NCBI RefSeq assembly: GCF_021502655.1 | Contig: NZ_JAKFFT010000014.1 | Span: 1-64,000, forward strand | Direction of reading: 5' to 3' | From: Dyadobacter sp. CY347 | GTDB taxonomy: Bacteria; Bacteroidota; Bacteroidia; Cytophagales; Spirosomataceae | DNA length: 64,000 nucleotides | Shown: one piece after another, positions 24,555 through 32,470 of the stretch | Numbering within the stretch: position 1 is the first letter of the stretch | Layout of the letters: the number at the start of each line of letters is the position of its first letter | Translations under genes and position numbers: made by a program | Notes under the pieces: model-generated | Database searches by the model: none | Told to the model about the DNA's origin: nothing | What the model saw: the letters and a program-made list of their open reading frames with translations, nothing else

Positions 24555-26621
24555 TTAGTTTTTTGACCATTGAATGTTGAGGCCCAGAAAGTAGGACCTG
24601 CCGTAAGAAAGTGGCACCGCGCCGCCCGTGCTGTGTGCGCCGCCGGTGTCTGTAGATGTGTTGTTACGGGTTGTGACGTCGAAGAGATTTTTTACGCCAG
24701 CCAGCAGATTGATGTATTTTCCAAAATTCTTGCTGAATGTGAGGTCGGCCATGTGGAAGCCGTCCGTTTCTGCCAGCTTAACATTAACCTGATCCGTGGT
24801 TTCATACATGGGCCTTTTGCCTGAATATTTATAAAACAGGTTCACACTCGCACCGATCTTGCTAAACCTGTAAAGCAGATTTGCATTGATCTCGGGCGAC
24901 CAGACAAATTCAGGAAGCATGCCAAATTGTTCCGGATCGGCTGAAAACTGGTTATAGCGGCCGATATACGAACCGCCCAGGGACGCTTGCAGGTTTTTCA
25001 GGAAAATCTTGTTATCCAGCGTGAAGCCCGTGGTTTTGAAAAGGAAAATGTTCAGATAAGTCGTTTGCGTGCGGTCGTTCGGATCCACACCGGTGTCGAT
25101 AAGGTCATGGAAAACATTATAAAAACCGCCTAATGTTGTGTTAAACCGCATTGTTGGCTTGCTAACCGACTGCCAGACGAGGAACGAATTGAAGCTATTG
25201 GAATATTCGGCGTTCAGGTTTGTGTTGCCATTGATAGAGTGGGAAGCATCATGAAAATCAAAATACAATTCCCTCAATGCAGGCGACCGGAACCCGCGCG
25301 CGTAACCAACCCGCAGGTCAAGTGTTTTTGTTATAGAAAGCTTACCATTAACAGAAGGAATCACCGGTGGCGCATCATAAACTGAATTTTTCAGAAAGCG
25401 CAAGGCCGGGCTCAACTTGAATATTCTGCCAAACTTAAACTCCGGAGCCAAAAACAATGCATATTCCAGGATTTGCGGCGAGCCGAGGATGCGGGCACCC
25501 GAACTTTGGTTATCCGAAAAATCGAAACCGGCCAATAATGTAAAGTGAGAATTGGCTTTGTACAGCGCTGTCCCTCTGAAAAAAGTCGTTGTAAAAACCG
25601 ATTTGTCCTGCGAGCCCGGTTCCAGCGAAAGCGTTTCACGGCCGCTCGCGTCCACATTTGTGCTTAGCGTTTTTCGGGAATAATCCGTGTAGGAAAGCAC
25701 GCCATTAACATTCAGCTTGTCATTTACCTTGAATTCAGACTGGACCTGATGGAACCAGCGATAAGTGTTATAATCCTTATCTGCGGCGATTTGGGTAATC
25801 GGATTGCGGTTTCCTTCGAATCTGATCGTTTCGTCCGTGCCGTTAAACCGATACCAAACATTCCATTTGCTGCCCTGATATCTTGCGGCAGCACTGTAAA
25901 GCATTTGGTCTTTCGGCATCCAATCCTTTGCTCTTCCGGCTGAATTGCCTTGCCAGCCGCCAAAATTATTCCGGGTAACATTGCCTGAAAATTGAAGCGC
26001 TTTATTCTGCCAGGTGAGGCCCAGGCTTTCATTGTGCGTGCCTTTTTTTGAAAGTGCATCATATTCATTCCCAGCGGATTCTTCTTGAATTCGCGCATTC
26101 AGGATCAGGTTATCCCCGCTCAGCACTTTTTTGGTAATCAAATTAATAACCCCCGCCAATGCATCCGTCCCGTAAATGACCGACATCGGACCCTCCACGA
26201 TTTCAATTCTTTCAATGGTGTTAATGTCAATCTGCCCAAGGCTCTCACGCGTGCTCCCGCGGTCGACCATCGGAATGCCGTCCAGCAGGATTTTAACATT
26301 CTGGCCAGACATGCCCATCAGCTGAATGTCGCTTGTTCCCAGCGTAAGGTCATTGGAAAACCGAATGCCAAGCTCAGTGTTGAGTATGGATTGCAGGTTC
26401 GTAGCACCCCTGGCTGCTATACGTTCACTGTCAATCGTTCGGACTTGGTATACAGAGTTTTTAAGTGATTGAAGCTCAAACTGCCCCGTAACCACAAACT
26501 CGTCCAGCGCAATCGAATCCCTGCTTAGAGAGTCACTTTTTACACGGCCATAATCCGATTGTCCTGCCACCGGGCCAAATGCCCAAAGCAAAATGAATGT
26601 GCTGGTAAAAAATGATTTCAT
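24555..26621 (-). CDS. TonB-dependent receptor, heme/HmuR-like
   Basis: Outer-membrane receptor of 688 residues without the N-terminal carboxypeptidase-like domain. Signal peptide to about residue 20 (GPVAGQ), plug domain about 40-165 (LDEFVVTGQ as TonB-box region, VKILLDGIPMVDRG, IERIEIVEGPMSVIYGTDAL, GVINLITKK), then the barrel ending in YFLGLNIQWSKN. GFRSPALRELYFDFHDASHS and GNTNLNAEYS near residues 440-470 match the FRAP/NPNL-type region of heme receptors. It heads an operon with two HmuY genes. A perfect 13-base palindrome lies 38 bases upstream of its start, suggesting metal-dependent control. Cobalamin or siderophore uptake remains possible. Confidence 0.85.
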   Translation of the reverse strand: MKSFFTSTFILLWAFGPVAGQSDYGRVKSDSLSRDSIALDEFVVTGQFELQSLKNSVYQVRTIDSERIAARGATNLQSILNTELGIRFSNDLTLGTSDIQLMGMSGQNVKILLDGIPMVDRGSTRESLGQIDINTIERIEIVEGPMSVIYGTDALAGVINLITKKVLSGDNLILNARIQEESAGNEYDALSKKGTHNESLGLTWQNKALQFSGNVTRNNFGGWQGNSAGRAKDWMPKDQMLYSAAARYQGSKWNVWYRFNGTDETIRFEGNRNPITQIAADKDYNTYRWFHQVQSEFKVNDKLNVNGVLSYTDYSRKTLSTNVDASGRETLSLEPGSQDKSVFTTTFFRGTALYKANSHFTLLAGFDFSDNQSSGARILGSPQILEYALFLAPEFKFGRIFKLSPALRFLKNSVYDAPPVIPSVNGKLSITKTLDLRVGYARGFRSPALRELYFDFHDASHSINGNTNLNAEYSNSFNSFLVWQSVSKPTMRFNTTLGGFYNVFHDLIDTGVDPNDRTQTTYLNIFLFKTTGFTLDNKIFLKNLQASLGGSYIGRYNQFSADPEQFGMLPEFVWSPEINANLLYRFSKIGASVNLFYKYSGKRPMYETTDQVNVKLAETDGFHMADLTFSKNFGKYINLLAGVKNLFDVTTRNNTSTDTGGAHSTGGAVPLSYGRSYFLGLNIQWSKN

Positions 26622-26658
26622 GGAAGGCTTATTTAGAATAATTGCAAATAAAATTATT

Positions 26659-26671
26659 ATTTAGACTAAAT
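26659..26671. promoter_or_regulatory. Candidate metalloregulator palindrome ATTTAG-A-CTAAAT
   Basis: A perfect 13-base palindrome centred on 26665, 38-50 bases upstream of the heme-receptor start codon. Its TTTAG/CTAAA arms recur in the mntH-mntR intergenic region of this window, although with other spacers. A DtxR- or Fur-type site is inferred from arm sequence and context. Confidence 0.5.
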
Positions 26672-26689
26672 CAAATTAAAAAATTGGAA

Positions 26690-26720
26690 TAAATAAAAAC
26701 CCGGTCCAAATGAACCGGGT
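26690..26720 (-). terminator. Rho-independent terminator after the second YceI gene
   Basis: On the minus strand ACCCGGTTC and GGACCGGGT form a stem around a short ATTT loop, followed by TTTTTATTTATT. It lies 23 bases past the YceI stop codon and separates it from the heme operon. Confidence 0.8.
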
Positions 26721-26743
26721 GCTGGATATTATTTTACTGGATA

Positions 26744-27280
26744 TTACTTGATAATCGCCTTTAAATCAACGGTAACAACATCTTTGAGCTTCCAGTCTTT
26801 TGTCCCAACGTTATAGTCGAGCCTGTTAATTTCGAAAGAGCTGGAAAGCGCATAAGTGCCATCAGTATTCTTTTTTGCATCAAAAGGCAGCGAAACCGTT
26901 TTGGTAACATCGCGGATCGTCAGCTTTCCGGTCGCTTCATATTTACCATTTTTCTTCTCGACTTTTGTTGATTTGAAATGAATATTCGGATATTTCGCGA
27001 CATCAAAATATTTGTCGCTTTTCATGTCCTTATCCCGCGAATTATTCCCGGTATCGAACGTGCTGGCAGCAATGTTCATGTCGAAGGAAGCATTCTCCGG
27101 GGATTTTTCATTGAAAACCGCACTTCCTTTTGGCGCATCAAATGTGCCATTACAAGTCCCAAGCACATATTTTACTTTGAACTCAGTGGAACCGGAAACA
27201 ACTTTTGAAGTCTGGCTGAGAGCAACATTTAGTCCAGTCAATACAAACAAAAAACTGATGATGTGAAGGCGGTTGCGCAT
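26744..27280 (-). CDS. Secreted YceI-family lipocalin-like protein
   Basis: A 178-residue YceI protein with a signal peptide (MRNRLHIISFLFVLTGLNVALS), so it acts in the periplasm, unlike the cytoplasmic homologue at 2194-2721. The barrel shows GSTEFKVKYVLG, NMNIAASTFDTGNNSRDKDMKSDKYFDVAKYP (residues about 75-105 in short runs), the TIRDVTKTVSLPF strand and SSFEINRLDYNVG. The family binds isoprenoid-like lipids; the ligand here is unknown. It begins 25 bases after the preceding small gene on the same strand and is followed by a terminator, so it probably ends the VOC-small protein-YceI transcript. Confidence 0.88.
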   Translation of the reverse strand: MRNRLHIISFLFVLTGLNVALSQTSKVVSGSTEFKVKYVLGTCNGTFDAPKGSAVFNEKSPENASFDMNIAASTFDTGNNSRDKDMKSDKYFDVAKYPNIHFKSTKVEKKNGKYEATGKLTIRDVTKTVSLPFDAKKNTDGTYALSSSFEINRLDYNVGTKDWKLKDVVTVDLKAIIK

Positions 27281-27305
27281 AAGAATGGGGTGACGGTTTT
27301 AAATT

Positions 27306-27644
27306 CTATATTTCTTCCAACAGCGATTCGCCTTCGGAGTGGTCCCCGGAAGTCCATCGCCATTTCTCATGCATACGTATTTTTCCGTTCGGAAGTTGCT
27401 CCGGCGTGGATTTACAAATGCCCGTCGTGATCTCGCCTTTGTCATTCACCTGGTGGTAACGCATGTCCAGATGACCATTTTCGTCCACCAGCGCAATCAA
27501 ATGGCCGATTTGAATCCGGCCGCCGGAATATGTGGAGGTCACAATGTTGCCATGCTGGTGATAAACAAATTGCATCGAAAGGTCCACCTCGCCATTCTCC
27601 GAATTGGAAAGCGGGACAAAAATTTTGTTGTTATAATTAATCAT
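27306..27644 (-). CDS. Conserved 112-residue protein, often labelled N-acetylglutamate synthase
   Basis: Starts at ATG 27644 (MINYNNKIFVPLSNSENGEV), 1 base after the stop of the VOC gene; the longer open frame upstream only duplicates that gene in another frame. Conserved-looking segments are FVYHQHGNIVTSTYSGG, GHLIALVDENGHLDMRYHQV, and EKWRWTSGDHSEGES. Homologues in Bacteroidota and Bacilli carry the name n-acetylglutamate synthase, but I see no GNAT or kinase motif, so that name looks unjustified. The fold may be a beta-barrel of lipocalin type. Co-expressed with the VOC protein; function unknown. Confidence 0.8.
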   Translation of the reverse strand: MINYNNKIFVPLSNSENGEVDLSMQFVYHQHGNIVTSTYSGGRIQIGHLIALVDENGHLDMRYHQVNDKGEITTGICKSTPEQLPNGKIRMHEKWRWTSGDHSEGESLLEEI

Positions 27645-27645
27645 T

Positions 27646-28032
27646 TTAAAGAACAGATGTGATCCACCAAACATTTCCGCAAGGGTCTTCAATGCCGCAG
27701 CTGCGGCCATAATCCTGGTCCGCAGGCTCCATAATGGATTTCCCACCTTCCGACAACGCCATTTCGTAAGTGTCATCCGCGTTTTCCACATACACAAACA
27801 TATTCGCTGGCTGCGCCGGCCATTCTGCACGACTGTCGCAAAACATAACCGTGCTCCCGTTAATGCTCACTTCACTGTGCTTGATCAAGCCTGGATCATC
27901 ATCCTGGAAATGTGTGTGGTTGACAACGCCGTTGAAAACTTTGGTGGTAAAATCCTTGAATTTTGACGCTCCATCCAACATTAAGTAAGGCATAACTGCC
28001 TGGTGGCCATTTGGAATTTTTATTGTGCTCAT
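27646..28032 (-). CDS. VOC-superfamily protein (glyoxalase/PhnB-like)
   Basis: A 128-residue vicinal-oxygen-chelate protein. It begins MSTIKIPNGHQAVMPYLMLD, followed by ASKFKDFTTKVFNGVVNH and HSEVSINGSTVMFCDSRAEW, and ends GIEDPCGNVWWITSV, a typical PhnB/DUF1428-like pattern (paired beta-alpha-beta-beta-beta units). The C-terminal D-P-x-G-N-x-W motif often includes a metal ligand. It has its own strong promoter box and is the first gene of a three-gene minus-strand transcript. Members include antibiotic-resistance and isomerase enzymes; the substrate here is unknown. Confidence 0.85.
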   Translation of the reverse strand: MSTIKIPNGHQAVMPYLMLDGASKFKDFTTKVFNGVVNHTHFQDDDPGLIKHSEVSINGSTVMFCDSRAEWPAQPANMFVYVENADDTYEMALSEGGKSIMEPADQDYGRSCGIEDPCGNVWWITSVL

Positions 28033-28054
28033 GATTTTTGTTTTTTAGTTTAGG

Positions 28055-28082
28055 CAAATGTAGCCGCTGGCTTAGCGCTCAA
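28055..28082 (-). promoter_or_regulatory. Promoter for VOC-small protein-YceI operon
   Basis: On the minus strand TTG (28082-28080), a 17-base spacer and TACATTTG (28062-28055) match the Bacteroidota TTTG/TAnnTTTG promoter. The start codon follows 22 bases later, and the AraC gene ends just upstream. Confidence 0.65.
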
Positions 28083-28100
28083 AATTGGAAAAACACGACA

Positions 28101-28910
28101 TTATACATCCCGATAGGCTTGCCCTTCCGATCTTCCGGAAAAGTAAAACCGGGGATGCTGGCCTGAGAAAGTTTTGAAATCGTGAATAAAATGAGATTGA
28201 TCGTAATAACCGCATACGTAGGCGATTTCTGTCAGCGATTTATCCTTATCCCCATAAGCATCCAGCGCCGCATGGAAGCGGGCAATGCGCAAGTAAAGTT
28301 TCGGGCTGAAACCGGAAAACTCTTTGAATTTTCGTTCAAATTGTCGTGTCGAAAGAAAGCTTTGCGCTGCCAGTTCCCGGACATTGGTCAGGCCCTTGTT
28401 TTGGATAATTTGATTGATAACTGAAAAAACAGCAGGTTCGTAAGTCTTGGTTTTCGTAAGCAGCGATTCCAGGAATGCCGAAATGATCTCCACCCGCTCC
28501 TTATGATCCGCAGCCAGCATCATACGCTCTTCCAGGCCGTTTTCCTTCGGGCCAAGAAACGTTTGCAGGTCGGGCATCTGCCCGGTAAGCTCCGTGGAAG
28601 GCATTCCAAAAAGCACCGGAATGGCAAACGGATACAGGTAAACTCCGAAAATCCCGAAATCTTCATGAATGATAAATCGCCGGAATGTGGGCGACTGCCC
28701 TGCAATGCCAGAATAAAAGGAAGGTTCAGCTTTTTCGGCTGAGATAAATTCATCAAAACGGCCTTTGTAATGAAATATCATCTCCGCGCAGCCATCGGCC
28801 ATAGTCCGGTGAATGTAAGGCTGTCCGGATCCGATCTCATGTTCAAGGACCCAAAAAAATCTTACATATTTAGCTAACGCCGGAGATGGTGGTATGGTAA
28901 AATATTTCAT
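28101..28910 (-). CDS. AraC-family transcriptional regulator
   Basis: A 269-residue regulator. The N-terminal half (about 1-150) is a DUF6597/cupin-like sensor (FTIPPSPALAKYVRFFWVLE, DGCAEMIFHYKG). The C-terminal half carries two helix-turn-helix motifs: NVRELAAQSFLSTRQFERKF near 175-195 and SLTEIAYVCGYYDQSHFIHD near 225-245, the AraC signature. It lies upstream of the VOC-small protein-YceI operon on the same strand with a promoter between them, so it may regulate that operon, but this is only adjacency. The inducer is unknown. Confidence 0.92.
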   Translation of the reverse strand: MKYFTIPPSPALAKYVRFFWVLEHEIGSGQPYIHRTMADGCAEMIFHYKGRFDEFISAEKAEPSFYSGIAGQSPTFRRFIIHEDFGIFGVYLYPFAIPVLFGMPSTELTGQMPDLQTFLGPKENGLEERMMLAADHKERVEIISAFLESLLTKTKTYEPAVFSVINQIIQNKGLTNVRELAAQSFLSTRQFERKFKEFSGFSPKLYLRIARFHAALDAYGDKDKSLTEIAYVCGYYDQSHFIHDFKTFSGQHPRFYFSGRSEGQAYRDV

Positions 28911-29123
28911 TGCAACGGGTTAAATGAACATTCTACTAATGCTATATATTAGATCACGCATTCAAGGAATAATTCAGAAATTTACATTTTTGAAATCTCT
29001 TTAATACATTTGATCCAACTAAGATTCGTATAAATTTAGAATTATTCACTTTCAAAGAATGTTAGAAAATAATTCTGTCATTAGTTTTTTCAATAGTCGC
29101 TTACCATTTACTCAGTTTCTGTC

Positions 29124-29978
29124 ATGAAATTAGTGCCCATAGAGAAACGCAGCGGACTTACCCGCGAAGAATTCATTGAAAATTATTTAAAACCAAGTCG
29201 TCCGGTCGTGTTCACAGACCTGGCAAAAGATTGGCCGGCAGTGCAAAAGTGGACGTTTGAGTGGTTGCGTGAAACGCACGGAAATATAGATGTTCCCCTG
29301 GTTGACAACCACATGCACGACGCGGATAAATATTTTCAGATCGCAAAAACAATGAAGTTTGGGGATTATCTGAAACTTATCGAAGCAGGCCCTACCGATC
29401 TGCGGATTTTTCTTTTTGATATTTTTAAAAAAGCGCCGGAATTGGCCAATGACATCCGTTTTCCAACCATTATGGACGGGTTTTTGAAGTCATACAAATT
29501 TGTATTTTTCGGTGGACAAGGGTCAATTACAAGTCTGCATTATGATATGGATTGCTCCAATGTGTTTTTGACGCAGTTCCAGACGCGCAAGCAGGTGATT
29601 TTGTTCTCGCCGGAAGAAAGCAGAAGACTATATCACCACCCATTCACGGTGATGAGCAAAGTAGATCCGATCAATCCGGATTATGAAAGATTTCCTGCAT
29701 TAAAAGGCGCTGTGGGCCATGAAACCACATTGCTTCACGGCGAAACGATTTTTATTCCTTCACTTTGGTGGCATTATATCCGCTATGTCGATGGTGGTTT
29801 CAGCCTGGCATTGAGAGCTAATAATTCGATTTTTACGGCTGTTCGTGGCGGTATGAACCTGGTAAGACATACATTCGTGGATAAGAGCATGACCAAGCTG
29901 CTTGGACTTGAATGGCAGCATTGGAAAGAGAAAAAAGCCGTCGAAAATGCACGAGAAGTATTAACTGAACAAGCGTAG
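29124..29978 (+). CDS. JmjC/cupin_8 domain oxygenase-like protein
   Basis: Fe(II)/2-oxoglutarate oxygenase fold. The N-terminal YLKPSRPVVFTDLAKDWPA (residues about 20-40) matches cupin_8 proteins. The metal triad is visible as HYDMD (His and Asp near residues 139-141) and the distal His in SLWWHYIRYV near residue 220, with FFGGQGSITSLHYD preceding. TRKQVILFSPEESRRLY gives the likely 2-oxoglutarate-binding strand. Relatives hydroxylate proteins or tRNA bases. It stands alone between the AraC gene and uvrB, with a 213-base upstream region containing a TACATTTG box at 29005. The target is unknown. Confidence 0.85.
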   Translation: MKLVPIEKRSGLTREEFIENYLKPSRPVVFTDLAKDWPAVQKWTFEWLRETHGNIDVPLVDNHMHDADKYFQIAKTMKFGDYLKLIEAGPTDLRIFLFDIFKKAPELANDIRFPTIMDGFLKSYKFVFFGGQGSITSLHYDMDCSNVFLTQFQTRKQVILFSPEESRRLYHHPFTVMSKVDPINPDYERFPALKGAVGHETTLLHGETIFIPSLWWHYIRYVDGGFSLALRANNSIFTAVRGGMNLVRHTFVDKSMTKLLGLEWQHWKEKKAVENAREVLTEQA

Positions 29979-29989
29979 ATGCATCCTGG

Positions 29990-30027
29990 ACGCATTTCAA
30001 AGAAACTAATCTATCTTTGAAATGCGT
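29990..30027. promoter_or_regulatory. 14-bp inverted repeat overlapping the uvrB promoter box
   Basis: ACGCATTTCAAAGA (29990-30003) and TCTTTGAAATGCGT (30014-30027) are perfect inverted repeats with a 10-base loop. The right arm includes TATCTTTG (30012-30019), a TAnnTTTG promoter box 34 bases upstream of uvrB. The hairpin also lies 11 bases past the JmjC stop. It may be a terminator for that gene, an operator for uvrB, or both; there is no T-tract. Confidence 0.5.
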
Positions 30028-30053
30028 TATCTCTGGAATGCTTACACTACGTC

Positions 30054-32072
30054 ATGGACTTTGAAATAACCTCTGAATACCAGCCGACAGGCGATCAACC
30101 TGTTGCTATCCAACAACTTGTACAGGGAATTGAAGCCGGAGAACCCGCCCAGACGCTTTTGGGTGTAACAGGTTCCGGCAAGACATTTACCATCGCCAAT
30201 GTGGTAAAACAGGTCAAAAAGCCAACCCTTGTTTTAAGTCATAACAAAACACTTGCTGCGCAGCTTTACGGGGAATTCAAGCAATTTTTCCCGCACAATG
30301 CTGTCGAGTATTTTATCAGTTACTACGATTATTACCAGCCGGAAGCCTTCATTTCCAGCACCAACACATACATTGAAAAGGACTTGCAGATCAATCAGGA
30401 GATTGAAAAGCTGCGGCTTCACACTGTTTCGTCCCTGATGAGCGGTCGGCGCGATGTGATCGTTGTGGCCTCAGTGTCGTGCATTTATGGTGCGGGTAAT
30501 CCCAATGAATACAAAAAGAGCATTGTCAGTGCCAAATTAGGCGACATTGTGAGCCGTAACCAGTTCCTGTTTCGCCTGGTTGAAATACTTTACAGCCGCA
30601 CGGAACTCGAATTTAATCGGGGCACATTCCGCGTGAAGGGCGACACAGTTGACGTTTTCCCGGGTTATGCGGATTTTGCTTACCGGATTATTTTCTTTGG
30701 AGATGAAATAGAAGAGATCCAGCGCATTGAGCCTGAAACGGGTAAGAAGATATCTTCTGAACGCGCAATTGCTATTTTCCCTGCAAACCTTTTCGTAACG
30801 GGGAGGGACGTTCTGGTGCAATCGATCAAAGAAATTCAGGACGACCTGACTCAGCAAATTAATTTCTTCACAAAAGAAGGCCGGTTGGCGGAAGCAGAGC
30901 GCGTTAAGGAACGCACCGAGTTCGACATGGAAATGATGCGGGAACTAGGTTACTGCTCCGGAATCGAGAACTATTCACGCTATTTTGATCGCCGTCTGCC
31001 AGGTCAGCGGCCCTTCTGTCTGCTCGATTATTTTCCGGATGATTTCTTAATGGTGGTGGACGAAAGCCATGTTACCATGCCGCAGATCCGTGCCATGTGG
31101 GGTGGTGACCGTTCGCGGAAAGAGCAGTTGGTGGAATATGGTTTCCGCTTGCCGTCGGCTTTGGACAACAGACCATTAACATTCCAGGAATTCGAGGATA
31201 TGACGCCGCAAACCATCTTCGTAAGCGCAACCCCCGCAGATTACGAGCTTCGCAAATCAGAAGGTGTTGTGGTGGAACAAATTATCCGTCCTACCGGCTT
31301 GCTGGATCCCGAGATTGAAGTAAGACCAAGCCTGAACCAGATCGATGACCTGCTGGAAGAAGTCCACAAGCGTATCAACATGGGCGACCGCGTTCTGATC
31401 ACGACGCTTACGAAACGGATGGCTGAGGAGTTGAGCAAATATTTGGAGCGGGTAGGCGTTAAATGCCGTTATATACATTCGGAAGTGAAGACGCTGGATC
31501 GTGTGGAGATCTTGCGGGAATTAAGGTTGGGTATTTTTGATGTGCTGGTAGGAGTCAACCTGCTTCGCGAAGGACTGGATTTACCCGAAGTTTCGCTCGT
31601 AGCGATTATGGATGCCGATAAGGAAGGATTTCTGCGTGACACGCGCTCCATGATCCAGACGATTGGTCGTGCCGCGCGTAATGATCGGGGGAAAGTGATC
31701 ATGTATGCCGATGTTATGACAGGTTCCATGCAACTCGCTATCGATGAGACGAATAGGAGAAGGAGCATTCAGCTCGAATACAATGCAGAAAACGGGATTA
31801 CGCCAAAAACTATCCTGAAATCCAAGGAAGCGATCATGGAGCAAACTTCCGTGGCAGACTCGAAAGTTCGAAAAATATACGTCGAGCCATCCGAAGTGCG
31901 CGTCGCCGCCGATCCGATTGTCCAATACATGGGTAAGAACGATCTCCAAAAACTGGTTTCAGAAACCCAGCGTAAAATGGAAACAGCCGCCAAGGATCTC
32001 GACTTCCTGGAAGCAGCAAGGTTAAGGGATGAGTTAATGCAGTTGAAGGAACGGGTGAAGCAGACGGCCTGA
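30054..32072 (+). CDS. uvrB: UvrABC excinuclease subunit B
   Basis: Damage-verification helicase of nucleotide excision repair. All landmarks are present in 672 residues: Walker A GVTGSGKTFTIANV near 38-51, the beta-hairpin YYDYYQPEAF near 92-101 that is inserted between DNA strands, VVDESHVTMPQI (DExH-type motif) near 333, motif VI TIGRAARN near 537, and the UVR domain for UvrA/UvrC contact at the C-terminus (LEAARLRDELMQLKE). It is complete and isolated from uvrA/uvrC. Confidence 0.98.
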   Translation: MDFEITSEYQPTGDQPVAIQQLVQGIEAGEPAQTLLGVTGSGKTFTIANVVKQVKKPTLVLSHNKTLAAQLYGEFKQFFPHNAVEYFISYYDYYQPEAFISSTNTYIEKDLQINQEIEKLRLHTVSSLMSGRRDVIVVASVSCIYGAGNPNEYKKSIVSAKLGDIVSRNQFLFRLVEILYSRTELEFNRGTFRVKGDTVDVFPGYADFAYRIIFFGDEIEEIQRIEPETGKKISSERAIAIFPANLFVTGRDVLVQSIKEIQDDLTQQINFFTKEGRLAEAERVKERTEFDMEMMRELGYCSGIENYSRYFDRRLPGQRPFCLLDYFPDDFLMVVDESHVTMPQIRAMWGGDRSRKEQLVEYGFRLPSALDNRPLTFQEFEDMTPQTIFVSATPADYELRKSEGVVVEQIIRPTGLLDPEIEVRPSLNQIDDLLEEVHKRINMGDRVLITTLTKRMAEELSKYLERVGVKCRYIHSEVKTLDRVEILRELRLGIFDVLVGVNLLREGLDLPEVSLVAIMDADKEGFLRDTRSMIQTIGRAARNDRGKVIMYADVMTGSMQLAIDETNRRRSIQLEYNAENGITPKTILKSKEAIMEQTSVADSKVRKIYVEPSEVRVAADPIVQYMGKNDLQKLVSETQRKMETAAKDLDFLEAARLRDELMQLKERVKQTA

Positions 32073-32086
32073 TCGGGGAATTTGTT

Positions 32087-32110
32087 TATATTTATAAAAG
32101 TTTAAATATA
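32087..32110. promoter_or_regulatory. Candidate antitoxin operator: TATATTTA/TAAATATA inverted repeat
   Basis: Eight-base perfect inverted repeats (32087-32094, 32103-32110) with an 8-base spacer end 6 bases before the small antitoxin-like gene. Antitoxins commonly bind such sites in their own promoter. AT-richness makes chance occurrence possible. Confidence 0.4.
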
Positions 32111-32116
32111 CATGCT

Positions 32117-32335
32117 ATGATCAGAACATTGTTAGTGCCAGATAATCAGGATGTTTCCATTCAATTACCAAAATCCTTTATTGGTAAGCAGGTCGAGGTG
32201 ATTGCGTTTACGATCAATGATGCTATTGATGATTCACTGGCGCAGGATAAGCCATTAACACATTATGCCAGCCAAAATACTTTGGCAAAAGAGTGGCTTA
32301 CCGCTGATGAAGACGAAGCATGGAAAAATATTTAA
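32117..32335 (+). CDS. Antitoxin-like protein of a PemK/MazF-type module
   Basis: A 72-residue protein (MIRTLLVPDNQDVSIQLPKS start) with an AbrB/DUF-type N-terminal half, SIQLPKSFIGKQVEVIAF, and an acidic C-terminal tail, AKEWLTADEDEAWKNI. This layout, a small DNA-binding-like part plus toxin-binding tail, is common for antitoxins encoded just upstream of PemK/MazF toxins in Bacteroidota. Immediately after its stop, in the same frame, lies the C-terminal remnant of such a toxin, which supports the assignment. With the toxin broken, its present role may only be autoregulation or cross-neutralisation. Confidence 0.65.
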   Translation: MIRTLLVPDNQDVSIQLPKSFIGKQVEVIAFTINDAIDDSLAQDKPLTHYASQNTLAKEWLTADEDEAWKNI

Positions 32336-32470
32336 AAGCCCATTGACAGCTTTATCAGGCCTGCCCGAATTTTTACTGCCGATAAGAATATCATTGTCCG
32401 AAAAGCCGGTGTTGTAAATGCTGCCATAACTGCAAAGCTTACTCAACGCATCATTGATATCATTACTTAG
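32336..32470 (+). pseudogene. PemK/MazF-like toxin, C-terminal remnant
   Basis: Directly after the antitoxin stop codon, 44 codons without an ATG start read KPIDSFIRPARIFTADKNII and VRKAGVVNAAITAKLTQRII, then DIIT and stop. This matches the C-terminal third of MazF/PemK-like endoribonuclease toxins (pattern: S-F-I-R-P-x-R-I-F-T-x-D-x-x-I-I). The catalytic N-terminal two thirds are missing. The frame is continuous with the antitoxin across its stop. The stop overlaps the end of the convergent nucleotidase gene. I infer an internal deletion that inactivated the toxin. Confidence 0.65.

Noticed and set aside
27645-27830. N-terminal extension of the gene at 27306
   Set aside because: The extra 62 codons are the VOC gene read in another frame; the conserved protein starts at ATG 27644.
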